In this document: positions 1 to 9,385 of the stretch, one piece after another | How positions within the stretch are numbered: the stretch's first letter is position 1 | Layout of the letters: each line of letters opens with the position of its first letter | NCBI GenBank assembly: GCA_964531335.1 | Contig: CAZHEV010000010.1 | Location: 62,001-126,000 of the forward strand | Direction of reading: 5' to 3' | Length of the DNA stretch: 64,000 nt | Source: CAZHEV01 sp964531335 [NCBI: uncultured bacterium] | GTDB lineage: Bacteria > Eisenbacteria > RBG-16-71-46 > CAZHEV01 | Position numbers and translations under genes: made by a program | Notes under the pieces: model-generated | Databases searched by the model: none | Seen by the model: the letters and a program-made list of their open reading frames with translations, nothing else | Told to the model about the DNA's origin: nothing

Positions 1-830
1 AACAGCGCGTGCGGATCGGTGGCCGGGTTCTCGTAGCCGAGATCTACCACCAGGCCCAGGGCGGCCTTGTTGTCGGCCATCCCATAGACGAAGCCTCCGC
101 CGAAGGTTCTCGAGTCCAGAGGATATCCGAGGGTATGGATCACCCGACCCGGATCGAGTCGGCCCTCGGGCAACTGCCAGACCTCCTTGACCCCGGTGGT
201 GTACATCTGCGGGTGTTTGCCCGAGTCCAGGCCCAGCTTCGAGACCATGGACTTGGTGAGGCTGCCCCTCGAGCCCTCGGCCAGCACGGTCACCTTGGCA
301 AGGACATCCACCCCGGGCTCGTAGTTGGGCTTCTTCTCGCCGTTCTTGTCCAGCCCCCTGTCTCCGGTCCTGACCCCTATCACGGAGTCGCCGTCGTAAA
401 GGAGCTCCGCGGCGGGAAAGCTCGTGAATATCTCCACGCCGGTCTCCTCCACGAGCTCGGAGAGCCAGCGGGTGAACTTGCCCAGCGAGATTACGTAGTA
501 TCCGTCGTTTTGCAGGGCCTTGGGAACGATGGGAAACCTGTACTTGCCGCTCGAGGTGAGATAGTAAACGTCATCATCGGACACGGAAGCTTCGAATGGA
601 GGGTTCTTCTCCTTGAAATCGGGGATCAGCTCGCGCAGACCTTGCGGATCGAGAATCGCGCCTGAGATAGCATGAGAGCCCACCGCCAGGCCTTTCTCGA
701 AAAGGACTATGTTGGGCTCCTTGCCCGCCTCGCCCGCAAGCTTGCCCAGCCTCAGGGCGGCGGCCAGCCCAGCGGGGCCCGCCCCCACGACAGCCACGTC
801 AACTTCAAGCTGTTCTCTTTCCTGCTCCAT
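1..830 (-). CDS. Electron transfer flavoprotein:quinone oxidoreductase (5' part only)
   Basis: The N-terminal 276 codons of an ETF-QO (FixC-like) flavoprotein are visible; the gene runs off the left edge. ETF-QO takes electrons from reduced electron-transfer flavoprotein and passes them to membrane quinone during fatty-acid and amino-acid oxidation. Translating the minus strand from the ATG at 828-830 gives a dinucleotide-binding motif near residues 11-27 (VVGAGPAGLAAAL), then EKG, GSHAISGAILDP and later a GGGFVYGM stretch, all typical of this family. The full protein is usually about 550 residues, and the C-terminal 4Fe-4S ligands would lie outside the window. The start is the first ATG of the flavin domain. 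FAD family membership is certain; ETF-QO rather than a geranylgeranyl-reductase relative is likely from the SHAISGA motif. Confidence 0.85.
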   Translation of the reverse strand, partial: MEQEREQLEVDVAVVGAGPAGLAAALRLGKLAGEAGKEPNIVLFEKGLAVGSHAISGAILDPQGLRELIPDFKEKNPPFEASVSDDDVYYLTSSGKYRFPIVPKALQNDGYYVISLGKFTRWLSELVEETGVEIFTSFPAAELLYDGDSVIGVRTGDRGLDKNGEKKPNYEPGVDVLAKVTVLAEGSRGSLTKSMVSKLGLDSGKHPQMYTTGVKEVWQLPEGRLDPGRVIHTLGYPLDSRTFGGGFVYGMADNKAALGLVVDLGYENPATDPHAL

Positions 831-1465
831 TCGTGCTCCCTTCCGGTAGGGCCCTGTTGAATCTCACTTGGTAGTCGCGCATTGGCTTCTTTGGCTTCTT
901 TGGCTTCTATCGAGATTCTAGCGTTTCCAGGGCGCCCGGTAAAGAGCCGGTACGGAGGGCAAAAAAAGCCAGAAGCCGGCTCGCCTGGGCCTTAGCAGCA
1001 TCCCCCTCTAACTACTGTAAAACCTTGGCGGCAACCGACTTCTGGTTGTTCTATCTATGTTCAAGGCAAGGGTAGACTACCCTTCCGTAACTGTCAAGTG
1101 CTCCCTGTATACTTTACGATCCGTCAAACAACCCGACCGGTGCCGACTATTTTCAATGACTTTCATTTTTTCCCCGCACTGTGTCTTGGCAAACGGCCGG
1201 GGTCTTCGAAAGAACTTGGGGATTAAAGAGATAGGAATGCCTCAAGTGTTGAGGACGGCCCCTGTACCTGCCGGCTGCGAGCTGGGGGCGGCCCGCCGGG
1301 CCTGCCCGCGGCGAGCCAGGTCAGCCCGCAAACATAGCGGAGATCGCATTGAGGTGCGCGCCCAAAGCGGCGCGCAAGGTCGAGGAGGGGCAACCCACTT
1401 CGGGCGCTCAAGAGCCCGGGGATGATCTCCTCCCGCGGAGCAGAAGCTCTATGGAGGAGAGTCGC
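831..1465. other. Intergenic stretch without a recognisable gene
   Basis: These 635 bases lie between the flavoprotein start and the end of the cyclase-family gene. Apart from the 9-bp triplication at 882-908 I see no conserved protein, RNA gene or convincing promoter. Short open frames here have Arg/Gly/Pro-rich composition and no family signature. Confidence 0.5.
882..908. repeat. Three perfect tandem copies of a 9-bp unit
   Basis: The unit TTGGCTTCT occurs three times back to back, in the probable 5' leader of the flavoprotein gene. It has no obvious function. Confidence 0.8.
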
Positions 1466-2116
1466 CTAGCGTCTTTTCACGAGCACCCTGGCCGGCGAGC
1501 CGTCCGAACCGGCCAGACGCAACGGCAAGGCGATCAGGTCGTATCGCCCCGGCCCAACCGGCGAGAGATCAAGGCCTTCGATTATCAAGACCCCCGCCTT
1601 CATGAGAGCCACGTGGGTCTGGATCCCGCCTTTCTTGTAGCCGCCCACCGACAGGTAGTCTATTCCCAACGTCCTGACGGCAGTCTTTGCCAGGTACCTG
1701 GCCGCCTCGACCGTGATGTGGACGTAGTCCTCGAAAAAGCGATCTTCATCCCAGCACCGCTCCGAGTTGCGGGTCTTGAAGAGAATCCTCTCGCCCTTGC
1801 GTATGCGGTGCCCTTTCAGATCGGACACTTTGATTGACTCGGGGTCCTCTATCTCGATCACCCTGGCCGGCCCTATCAGAGCCTGGAGGTCTATCTCGTC
1901 TACAGATCTTCCCGAGCGGACGAAGTGAACGGGCGCGTCGATGTGCGTCCCGGCGTGGGCGCTCATCAAGAGCTCCGATTGGTTCACCGGATCGCCCCGG
2001 TCGATGCTGCGTCGTCGCTCCACCTTGACCCCGGGGTCGCCCGGCCATCGCACCATGCCCGTCCGCACCGGTACGGAAACATCGATCCACCCTCGGGCGC
2101 TCAAGTGTGACGGCAT
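1466..2116 (-). CDS. Cyclase-family metal-dependent hydrolase (kynurenine formamidase-like)
   Basis: A 216-residue protein of the PF04199 cyclase family, which includes bacterial kynurenine formamidase (N-formylkynurenine to kynurenine) and isatin hydrolase. The signature HAGTHIDAPVH is present at residues 54-64 and supplies the His and Asp metal ligands. The N-terminus has the family WIDVSVPVRTGM and WPGDP elements, and length is normal. The start ATG is preceded by GAGAGG seven bases upstream. It ends 31 bases after the stop-proximal side of no other gene and lies just downstream of the sulfatase-fold gene on the same strand, 30 bases apart, so the two are probably co-transcribed. No other tryptophan-degradation genes are nearby, so the exact substrate is unknown. 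Confidence 0.85.
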   Translation of the reverse strand: MPSHLSARGWIDVSVPVRTGMVRWPGDPGVKVERRRSIDRGDPVNQSELLMSAHAGTHIDAPVHFVRSGRSVDEIDLQALIGPARVIEIEDPESIKVSDLKGHRIRKGERILFKTRNSERCWDEDRFFEDYVHITVEAARYLAKTAVRTLGIDYLSVGGYKKGGIQTHVALMKAGVLIIEGLDLSPVGPGRYDLIALPLRLAGSDGSPARVLVKRR

Positions 2117-2146
2117 CTCAACACCTCTCTAAATAGTGGGACAGCT

Positions 2147-3568
2147 TCACTCCACGTAGCCGAGGCTGCGCAGGAGCTCCAGGTTCTCTTCTGAGATCTC
2201 CACGGGATCCCCCCGCCTCGACGCATCGGTTTCTTTCTCCCTGAAAAGCTCCAGGCGACGTGCCAGGACTTCGGCCACAGGCGAGCCCTCGCTATAGAGG
2301 TTGGTCAGCTCATTGGGGTCGCGGAGGAGGTCGAACAGCTCCCAGTTCTCCTTCCACCTTACTCCTCCCTTGCCGACGCCTGTGTCCTCGGTATGGATCA
2401 GCTTGTATCTCCTCCCCCGCACGGATCGCTTCCGGTTGAAGCGATAGGTCTCCGCGAAGGTGTACTTGTCGTCGCTGTCCCGGCCGCCGCCCCTCAGCAG
2501 ATCGCGAAGGCTCCGCCCCTGGAACGACTCCGGCGCGGGCGCTTTCACAAGCTCCAGGATGGTGGGGGCGAGGTCGATAAGGGCGACGGTGGAGTCGACG
2601 ACCGCCGCTCTGCTCAGTCTGCCGGGCATGCGCACCATGAGAGGCACCCGCAGGACCTCGTTGTACAGCGTCCAGCCGTGCCCTTCCATCGAGCCGTGAT
2701 CGTTGAATTCCTCGCCGTGATCGCTGGTCAGCACGACGAGGCAGTTCTCCAGGCCGACCTCACCGTCGAGCGCGTTCATGAGACGTCCCACGTGCTCGTC
2801 GACGTATCTTATCTCCCCGTCGTAGAGAGCGATGACATGTTCCAGGTCGCGCTCGCTGATGGATTCTGGGTTTTCGTTCATCCACTTTATGTACTGCTTC
2901 AGCCGGCTCCACTCACCGCTCGCGGCCCCTTCGTAGGCCGGATCGAACATGGTGTCGTACGGGGGAGGCGGCTCGTAGTTCATGTGCGGATCGAAGTAGT
3001 GCACGAAGAGGAAGAAAGGCCCCGCGTGCTCGCCGCGGACCCACTCCACGGCGGCGTCGGTGACCACGTCCGCGGTGAACGCCCCTCCCGCGGGGTTATC
3101 CGCGGTCATGGGTGCCCCCCACAACTCCCGGAAGGTATCGAAGCCCTGCGCGAACCCCCACTGGCTGCCCAGAAAAACCCATGACACGAAACCCGCGGTC
3201 TCGAATCCGCTCTTGGAAAGCACCTCCGCGAGGGTGGGAGTCGATGCCGCAAGCGCGCGGCGGGCCGGCCCCACCCCGTGAACCGAAGGGTACTGAGACG
3301 TCATGATGGACATGTGGGAGGGTAGAGTCCAGGAGCTCTGGCTCAGGGCCTCCGTGAAGAGGACCGCCTCCTCCGCCAGCCTGTCCATGTTGGGGGAGGT
3401 CTCCACGTCGTAGCCGTAGCAGCCGAGGTGGTCGGCCCGCACGGTGTCGATGGAGATGAGCACGACGTTGAATGGCCTGGTGACTCTCTTGCTGAAGGCG
3501 TACCACACAACGGCCGCGGCCACGACGCAGAGAGCTATGAACGCGATCAAGATGTCGCGTCTTTTCAT
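2147..3568 (-). CDS. Sulfatase-fold (alkaline phosphatase superfamily) enzyme, membrane-anchored
   Basis: A 473-residue protein with one N-terminal membrane segment (about residues 6-24) followed by a sulfatase-family domain outside the cytoplasm. The metal-binding start VVLISIDTVRADHLG (Asp41) and the later TSDHGEEFNDHG are intact. In true sulfatases the nucleophile motif is C/S-x-P-S-R and its Cys or Ser becomes formylglycine. Here the equivalent stretch is WTLPSHM, which puts Thr81 at the nucleophile position and His in place of Arg. Thr nucleophiles are known in related phosphotransferases such as LtaS and EptA types, so sulfatase activity should not be assumed. The start ATG has AGGAGC six bases upstream. 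Confidence 0.8.
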   Translation of the reverse strand: MKRRDILIAFIALCVVAAAVVWYAFSKRVTRPFNVVLISIDTVRADHLGCYGYDVETSPNMDRLAEEAVLFTEALSQSSWTLPSHMSIMTSQYPSVHGVGPARRALAASTPTLAEVLSKSGFETAGFVSWVFLGSQWGFAQGFDTFRELWGAPMTADNPAGGAFTADVVTDAAVEWVRGEHAGPFFLFVHYFDPHMNYEPPPPYDTMFDPAYEGAASGEWSRLKQYIKWMNENPESISERDLEHVIALYDGEIRYVDEHVGRLMNALDGEVGLENCLVVLTSDHGEEFNDHGSMEGHGWTLYNEVLRVPLMVRMPGRLSRAAVVDSTVALIDLAPTILELVKAPAPESFQGRSLRDLLRGGGRDSDDKYTFAETYRFNRKRSVRGRRYKLIHTEDTGVGKGGVRWKENWELFDLLRDPNELTNLYSEGSPVAEVLARRLELFREKETDASRRGDPVEISEENLELLRSLGYVE

Positions 3569-3746
3569 GCTTGGGCTCCTATCGTTCCGTTCGATTACGC
3601 TGCTACGATCTCATCGCGGGGACGACAAGGCGTGTCGGTTGCACGGGCACCGCCGCCGGTGCGCAGAGCCGACAGTCGCACATCCGCCCGCACAAGCCTA
3701 GGCCAGCGCGGGCCGCGGGTCAAGGAACGGCAGGGCGCATATGCCG

Positions 3747-3779
3747 GGGCGGGCCCCCAGGGGATACGGGGGCCCGCCC
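3747..3779 (-). terminator. Strong GC stem-loop between two minus-strand genes
   Basis: A perfect 12-bp inverted repeat (GGGCGGGCCCCC, 9-base loop, GGGGGCCCGCCC) lies 66 bases past the stop of the large exported protein and before the sulfatase-fold gene. There is no T-run, so it is a terminator-like or mRNA-stabilising hairpin rather than a classical intrinsic terminator. Confidence 0.45.
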
Positions 3780-3844
3780 GTGAAAGACCGATAGATATCG
3801 AGGTCAACGCATGTAACCCGAGCGGCCGAGCTCTCGTCGCCGGC

Positions 3845-6800
3845 TCAGTCCACCACCACCATCTTCCTCTCGGCGGCGAACCCGCCGGCGCGGATCTCAT
3901 AGAAGTACACCCCCTCGGGGACCTGCCTTCCATATGCGTCCCTTCCGTCCCAGGTCACCGAGTTCGGCCCGGGGCCGGCGTCTTGTCTAATGGCCCGCAC
4001 CAGCCGGCCCGCGGCGTCGAGGATCCTTATCCGCACCTCTCCTCCTTGGGCAACGGAATAGTGGATTGTGGTCACTCCGCCGCGGCTCATCGGGTTGGGA
4101 ACGTTCTGCGACAACCGGCATTCGCCTTTTACTTCGGTCGCCATGACCTGGTACGGGCCGAAGAACACGCCCTCCCCGTCACGCCGCACCCCCTCCAGCT
4201 TGTAGTAGTACAAGGTGCCGGGAACCACGTCCGCGTCCATGTAGGAGTAGCCGGCCTCTCCCCCGAGGCCTCCGCGAACCCCGTCCCCGTCCAGCACCGA
4301 GTAATCGCCGTCGCGGGAGCCCGCGCTCCTGTGCACGTAGAAGCGCTCGAAGGAGGAAGCGGAAGAAGGCCTCCACTGGAGAAATATACCTCCCCCGCGC
4401 GCCTCGGCGCTCACTTTGACCAGCTCGGTCGGTACTACCCCACAGGGGTTGTACCCGTACTCTCCGAAGCCCATCACGCCGAATGCCCATAGGCTGGTCG
4501 TCGAGTTGCAAAGCGGCGAGGGCTGGCTCCCGTCACACCACTCGGCGAAGCCTACGCGGGGATCGATCCCGGCGCTCAGGGAGGACGGGCTGCCATATGA
4601 GTACACGTCCAGAATGCCGAGCGTGACGTAGGGACCGACCCTCGGCGTCGAGAATGTCTGCGCTATGCCCTCGGCGCAGCCCGGCCAACCCGGTGTGGGA
4701 ATCTCCAGGTCGGCGCAGCTCGTCCAGCCGTAGAAATAGAACGGGCCGTCGCAGAAGAGGCCGTACCTGGTACCCGCGACCTCGACGACCTCCGCGGCGA
4801 TCACGTATATGTCGTACCGGCCCGCCTCGCCCGGGGCGGCCACGTCGAGGTCCACGCAGTCGACCAAGAGGAAATCGCAGGTGTTGATCACGGAGTCGTG
4901 CGGACCCGCGTAGTGAAGGGCCCATTTGCCGTTCGCGTTGCGGCCGGGAGGAGGAGGCGGAGGCGGATCGGTGCTGCTTCTGCCCGAACAGGTGACGTCC
5001 GAGCACAGATCGAGCCCCGTATCCACGGTGCAGTGCAGGTCCCCGGTCGCCGTGGGCTCGAACGCCACCGTCACCTCCCTGGACTCGCCGGAGGCCAAAG
5101 AGTACGGCCCGCCTCCGGCTGTTATCGCGTAGTGATCGCAGGACTCGGTCACCGAGCCGGATATGATTGACGTTCCGGTGTTGGTGATCGTAAACGACAA
5201 CTCCGAGCTCGATCCCAAGAGCACCGTTCCAAAGCTGAGACTGGCGGGAGAGACCTCGCAACTCGTCGAGATGCCTTTGCCCGTGCATGACACGTTCGGG
5301 CACAGCTCCTCCCCGAGATTCACGGTGCAGTTCTTCCACCCAGTCACAGTAGGCGAGAACCGCACCGTCACCTCCCGCGACTCGCCGGGGTCCAGCGAGT
5401 ACGGGCCCCCTCCTGAGACTATTGCGTAATAACTGCAGGACTCGCTCACCGTGCCGTTCAACGTCCAGCTCCCGAGGTTGCTGATCGTGAAAACGCTGTC
5501 CGCGCTCGAGCCTATCTCCACCTCCCCGAAGTTGAGGCTGGCGGGCGATACGTCGCAATCCGCCGAAACGGCGTGGCCGGTACATGAGACGTTCGGACAC
5601 AGCTCCAGTCCCGTGTCCACCGTGCAATCGAAGGTCCCCGCCGCCGTCGGGCGGAACCGAACCGTCACCAGGTGCCACTCGCCCGGCTCCAGCGAGTAGG
5701 AGGAGCCGCCGGCTATCTCGTAATGAGAGCATGACTCGGTCACCGTTCCCGAGAGAGCCTCGCTGCCGGTGTTCGTTATGGTGAAGGACAAGTCCGAGCT
5801 GGTTCCCGCCGGCACCGTTCCGAAGTCGAGGCTCGTGGGAGATGTCTCGCAAAGAGGCAGCGAGCCCTCGCCCGTGCATGACACGCTGGTACAGTAGTCG
5901 CTGCCGAGATCGATCGAACAGCTATAGGGCACCCTGGACGTGGGAGTGAACCGCACGGTGACATCCCGCGGTTCCCCGCCCACCAGGGTATAGGCCCCAC
6001 CTCCGCTTACGATTTCAAAAGCGTCGCAGGACTCGCTTATCGTGCCCGACAGCGTCTCCGTTCCCGTGTTCGTGACCGTGAAGGTCAGGTCCGAGCTCGA
6101 ATCGCATTCGACCTTTCCGAAGTCGAGGACGCCGGGGGCCACGTAACAGCCCCACGAAAGACCCCGGCCGCTGCATGCCACCTCGGAACACGCATCCTCA
6201 CCGAGGTCTATCGTGCAGGTGCGGGTGCCCGTCGAGGCGGGAGAAAAACGCACCGTCACCACATGCGACCCCCCGGGCCCCAACGCGTAGGAGCCGCCGC
6301 CCGCAACGATTTCGTAGTGCTCGCAGGTCTCCTCCACGGACCCGGTTATTATCCAAGTCCCGGGGTTGCTTATGGTGAAGTCCAGGTCCGTGCTCGACCC
6401 GACCTCCACCCCTCCGAACTCGAGGCTGGAGGGCGAGACATCGCAGCCGGCCGAGCCCGCCGCAGCGCAGTCGATCGAGCCGCCTCCTCCGAACCCTATG
6501 GTCGAGAACGCGGAAGGGGCGGCCGTCGGAAAGCAAAGCGGCGCGGGATCGCTGTTGTCGCACCACTCCGCGTGCCCCACGCGCGGGTCGGGCCCCGTGC
6601 TGAGCGATACCGAGCCGCCGTAGACATAGACGTCCAGTATGCCCACCGTCACGGTGGGCCCCGGGGCCGGCACCGCGCCCCACGTCACGGCGTTTCCCTC
6701 GCCACACCCGGGCCAGCCGTCCGTCGGGATCTCCAGCTCGCCGCAGCTCATCCAGCCGTAGAAGAGAAGCGGCCCGTCGCACGAAAGCCCGAACCTGGTG

Positions 6801-7078
6801 CCCAGGACCTCGTCCACGTCCACGCCGAGCACATAGATGTCGTATCTGCCCGGGCCGCTCGGCGCATCGACGGTCACGCTCTCGCAGGCGCTTACGGTGA
6901 AATCGCAGGTGTTGGCCCTGGAATCGTGCGGTCCCGCATAGTGAAGGGCCCATTTGCCGTTTTGATTGGGATAGCTCGTCTGGCTCGACTCTCCTTGGAC
7001 ATCCGTGCCCCCGCCCGCGATCCAGGCAAGGAGCAGAATACCCAACAATGGAACCAGAGATTTCTTAGCAAGAGTCAT
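3845..7078 (-). CDS. Large exported protein: Cys-rich module, five ASH/HYDIN repeats, second Cys-rich module, FlgD-type tail
   Basis: A 1077-residue exported protein. A signal peptide covers about residues 1-28. A Cys-rich module follows (about 39-205, beginning NGKWALHYAGPHDS). Five tandem ASH/HYDIN Ig-like repeats of about 98 residues come next, each opening C-x-x-SPxSLxFGxV and ending in VxCxG. After a proline run (PPPPPPP), a second copy of the Cys-rich module occupies about 713-880. A fibronectin-like domain comes next, then a FlgD/Ig-like tail that starts SQNVPNPMSRGG and ends RKMVVVD. Such tails act as outer-membrane secretion signals in FCB bacteria (T9SS-like), so a surface or secreted location is inferred. 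The gene is 41 bases downstream of a related gene and probably in one operon with it. No enzymatic motif is visible; binding or adhesion is a guess. Confidence 0.8.
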   Translation of the reverse strand: MTLAKKSLVPLLGILLLAWIAGGGTDVQGESSQTSYPNQNGKWALHYAGPHDSRANTCDFTVSACESVTVDAPSGPGRYDIYVLGVDVDEVLGTRFGLSCDGPLLFYGWMSCGELEIPTDGWPGCGEGNAVTWGAVPAPGPTVTVGILDVYVYGGSVSLSTGPDPRVGHAEWCDNSDPAPLCFPTAAPSAFSTIGFGGGGSIDCAAAGSAGCDVSPSSLEFGGVEVGSSTDLDFTISNPGTWIITGSVEETCEHYEIVAGGGSYALGPGGSHVVTVRFSPASTGTRTCTIDLGEDACSEVACSGRGLSWGCYVAPGVLDFGKVECDSSSDLTFTVTNTGTETLSGTISESCDAFEIVSGGGAYTLVGGEPRDVTVRFTPTSRVPYSCSIDLGSDYCTSVSCTGEGSLPLCETSPTSLDFGTVPAGTSSDLSFTITNTGSEALSGTVTESCSHYEIAGGSSYSLEPGEWHLVTVRFRPTAAGTFDCTVDTGLELCPNVSCTGHAVSADCDVSPASLNFGEVEIGSSADSVFTISNLGSWTLNGTVSESCSYYAIVSGGGPYSLDPGESREVTVRFSPTVTGWKNCTVNLGEELCPNVSCTGKGISTSCEVSPASLSFGTVLLGSSSELSFTITNTGTSIISGSVTESCDHYAITAGGGPYSLASGESREVTVAFEPTATGDLHCTVDTGLDLCSDVTCSGRSSTDPPPPPPPGRNANGKWALHYAGPHDSVINTCDFLLVDCVDLDVAAPGEAGRYDIYVIAAEVVEVAGTRYGLFCDGPFYFYGWTSCADLEIPTPGWPGCAEGIAQTFSTPRVGPYVTLGILDVYSYGSPSSLSAGIDPRVGFAEWCDGSQPSPLCNSTTSLWAFGVMGFGEYGYNPCGVVPTELVKVSAEARGGGIFLQWRPSSASSFERFYVHRSAGSRDGDYSVLDGDGVRGGLGGEAGYSYMDADVVPGTLYYYKLEGVRRDGEGVFFGPYQVMATEVKGECRLSQNVPNPMSRGGVTTIHYSVAQGGEVRIRILDAAGRLVRAIRQDAGPGPNSVTWDGRDAYGRQVPEGVYFYEIRAGGFAAERKMVVVD

Positions 7079-7119
7079 CGTTGAACCTCGCTTTCTCCAG
7101 CGGAGGAGGTCCCGTCCCT

Positions 7120-9354
7120 CTAGTCGACGACCACCATCTTCCTCTCCGCGGTGAATCCCTTCGCTCGGATCTCGTAGAAGTACACGCCGCCCGCCACCCG
7201 ACGACCCGCGCCGTCACGACCGCCCCACGTCACGGAGTTCGTTCCCGCGCTACCACGCTCCTCCATCGTCCTCACCAAGCGGCCCGCCGCGTCCAGTATC
7301 CTTATCCGCACCTCCCCCGCCTGCCCCAGCGAGTAGTGGATCGTCGTCACTCCTCCACGGCTAAGCGGGTTGGGCACGTTCTGAGACAAACGGTACTGCG
7401 CGCTCGCTACACTCGACATGACCTCGTACGGTCCGAAAAACGTGCTGCCTCCGTCTCGCCTCACTCCCTCCAGCTTGTAGTAGTACAAAGTGCCGGGGAT
7501 GACCTCCGTGTCCAGGTACGAGTACCCGTAGCCTCCCTCGCCGGCCCCGTCCACGGGTCCCTCGCCCAGCCTCACGTAACCGACATCCTTCGTGCCCGCG
7601 CTCCTGTGCACGTAAAACTCCCTGAAGCCCGCCGCGTCCGCGGGAGACCACTCTATCTCTATCCCTCCGTCCACGGCCTTCGTCCTTACACCCACCAGGC
7701 CGGCAGGCACCATCGAGCAGGGGTTGAAACCCGCCACGCCGAAGCCCACCTTGCCGAACGCTCCCGGATTGGTCGTCTTGTGGCAAAGAGGCGAGGGCTG
7801 CGACCCGTCGCACCACTCGGCAAAGCCCACCCTCGGATCCGCTCCCGTGCTCAGCGACACCGCGCTTCCGTACGCGTACACGTCCAGGATCCCAGCCGTC
7901 ACGTGGGGACCGGCCTGCGGGGCAGACCAGGTCTGAGCGTTTCCCTCGCCGCAGCCGGGCCAGCCGTCGGTCGGTAGCTCCAGGTCGGTGCAGCTAGTCC
8001 ATCCGTAGAAGTAGAAGTCGCCCTCGCAATAGAGCCCGTAACGCAGCGCGGCCACCTCGTCCACGTCCACCGCGAGCAGGTATATGTCGAAGCGGCCCGG
8101 GCCTCCGGGAGCGTCCACCGATATCTCCTCGCAGCCCACCACGTCGAATGAGCAGGTGTTCGTCTTCGAGTTGTGAGCACCCGCGTAGTGGAGCACCCAC
8201 TTGCCGTTCTTGTTGGGGGCGGGAGGTGGAGCCGCAGTACTGAATCGCCGGCAGGCGCTCCATCCGCTGACGCCTCCGCAGCTTCCTTCTGATCTGACCC
8301 TCCACCAGTACTCAGTACCCTCGTTCAGCCCCGACAAGTCCAGGAAGCAGGAAGCGGTCGAGTGCACGGATCCCGTGCCGCAGGCCTCGCCGACTTGAAC
8401 TTCGTACTCCACGGCTTCGGGGACACAATCCCAACTAAGGGTGACGGAAGTCGGAAGATCGCCCTCGCCATCCGGTGGAGACACGAGCGAGGGAATAGCC
8501 AGACTGTCCGCCGTCTTACTGAAAGTCCGGCAGAGGGTCCATGGTCCCCACGTGCCGGAGCACATGACCCTGGCGCGCCAATGGTACTCGGAGCCGGCAT
8601 CCAGCCCGGATAGCGTCATCTGTGACTCGTCGAGCACATAGGTCGTTCCGCTGCCGCAGGCGGAGCCTACCTGGACCTCGTAACTCTGCGCCGAGCTTAC
8701 GTCGGCCCAGTCAAGCTCCACCTCTGCCCCTAGGCATTGCGCCCCGTCCGCCGGCGACAACAACGCCGTCTCACATCCCGTGGCGCCGCCGCACCCGTGC
8801 AGAAGATGCTCCAACAGAAGAGCCACGTCATCGTCATCCACCACACCGTCGCAATCGAAATCGCAGCAGCACTCACCTGTGCCGAGCACGTTCTGGCAGT
8901 AATAGAGGTCATCCTGCCCTACATAGCCGTTCCCGTCGATATCGAGGGACTTCACACAAGGAACGGCGATGTCGGAACAGCCGCAGATTTGAAGGTACGC
9001 CTGGGAGCCGGCGGAGCATCCCTTGAGGCGCAGACAAAACTCCACCATCCCGTTGTGGTCGCTCGGGTACTCCGGAAAAGCATATGGGTATGTGGAGTCT
9101 TCATCCTGCTCCGGACACCAGATCAAGCCCGCTTCGATCTCGCTGAAATCGAGCCTGATGCAGTCGAATCCCACGACCGGAACTTGGCACTCAGAGTCCG
9201 AGTACAAGAATACAGTGTAGGGTATGTCCCCACCCGGGCAGACCACCATGCAGCTATCCGCCGTCACGCAGCTGCAATTCACGGCAGCACTGGTCGCGGC
9301 CCAAGGGGCTAACAGGCCAATCGCCGCAACGGTCAATCCCATCCTGTAGTTCAC
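7120..9354 (-). CDS. Exported protein with dockerin-like, two Fn3, Cys-rich module and FlgD-type tail
   Basis: A 744-residue exported protein. The GTG at 9352-9354 is chosen as start: it follows a GGAAGGGGG ribosome site and leads straight into a signal peptide (MGLTVAAIGLL). A longer in-frame extension upstream lacks both. The mature N-terminus is unusually Cys-rich. Around residues 160-215 there is a dockerin-like pair of calcium-loop motifs (DIDGNGYVGQDD and DFDCDGVVDDDD), then two fibronectin-III-like domains (each with a Y-x-VQVG-x-AC-G strand). A copy of the Cys-rich module seen twice in the next gene follows (about 380-548), then Fn3-like sequence and the FlgD tail, which ends RKMVVVD exactly as in the next protein. 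Function is unknown; surface display is inferred. Confidence 0.78.
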   Translation of the reverse strand: MNYRMGLTVAAIGLLAPWAATSAAVNCSCVTADSCMVVCPGGDIPYTVFLYSDSECQVPVVGFDCIRLDFSEIEAGLIWCPEQDEDSTYPYAFPEYPSDHNGMVEFCLRLKGCSAGSQAYLQICGCSDIAVPCVKSLDIDGNGYVGQDDLYYCQNVLGTGECCCDFDCDGVVDDDDVALLLEHLLHGCGGATGCETALLSPADGAQCLGAEVELDWADVSSAQSYEVQVGSACGSGTTYVLDESQMTLSGLDAGSEYHWRARVMCSGTWGPWTLCRTFSKTADSLAIPSLVSPPDGEGDLPTSVTLSWDCVPEAVEYEVQVGEACGTGSVHSTASCFLDLSGLNEGTEYWWRVRSEGSCGGVSGWSACRRFSTAAPPPAPNKNGKWVLHYAGAHNSKTNTCSFDVVGCEEISVDAPGGPGRFDIYLLAVDVDEVAALRYGLYCEGDFYFYGWTSCTDLELPTDGWPGCGEGNAQTWSAPQAGPHVTAGILDVYAYGSAVSLSTGADPRVGFAEWCDGSQPSPLCHKTTNPGAFGKVGFGVAGFNPCSMVPAGLVGVRTKAVDGGIEIEWSPADAAGFREFYVHRSAGTKDVGYVRLGEGPVDGAGEGGYGYSYLDTEVIPGTLYYYKLEGVRRDGGSTFFGPYEVMSSVASAQYRLSQNVPNPLSRGGVTTIHYSLGQAGEVRIRILDAAGRLVRTMEERGSAGTNSVTWGGRDGAGRRVAGGVYFYEIRAKGFTAERKMVVVD

Positions 9355-9385
9355 GGATTCCCCCTTCCTCTCGGCGTTCCCGTCT

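Noticed and set aside
1349-1837. 162-codon plus-strand ORF upstream of and across the cyclase gene
   Set aside because: It is antisense to the HxGTHxDxPxH-containing hydrolase and has no family signature.
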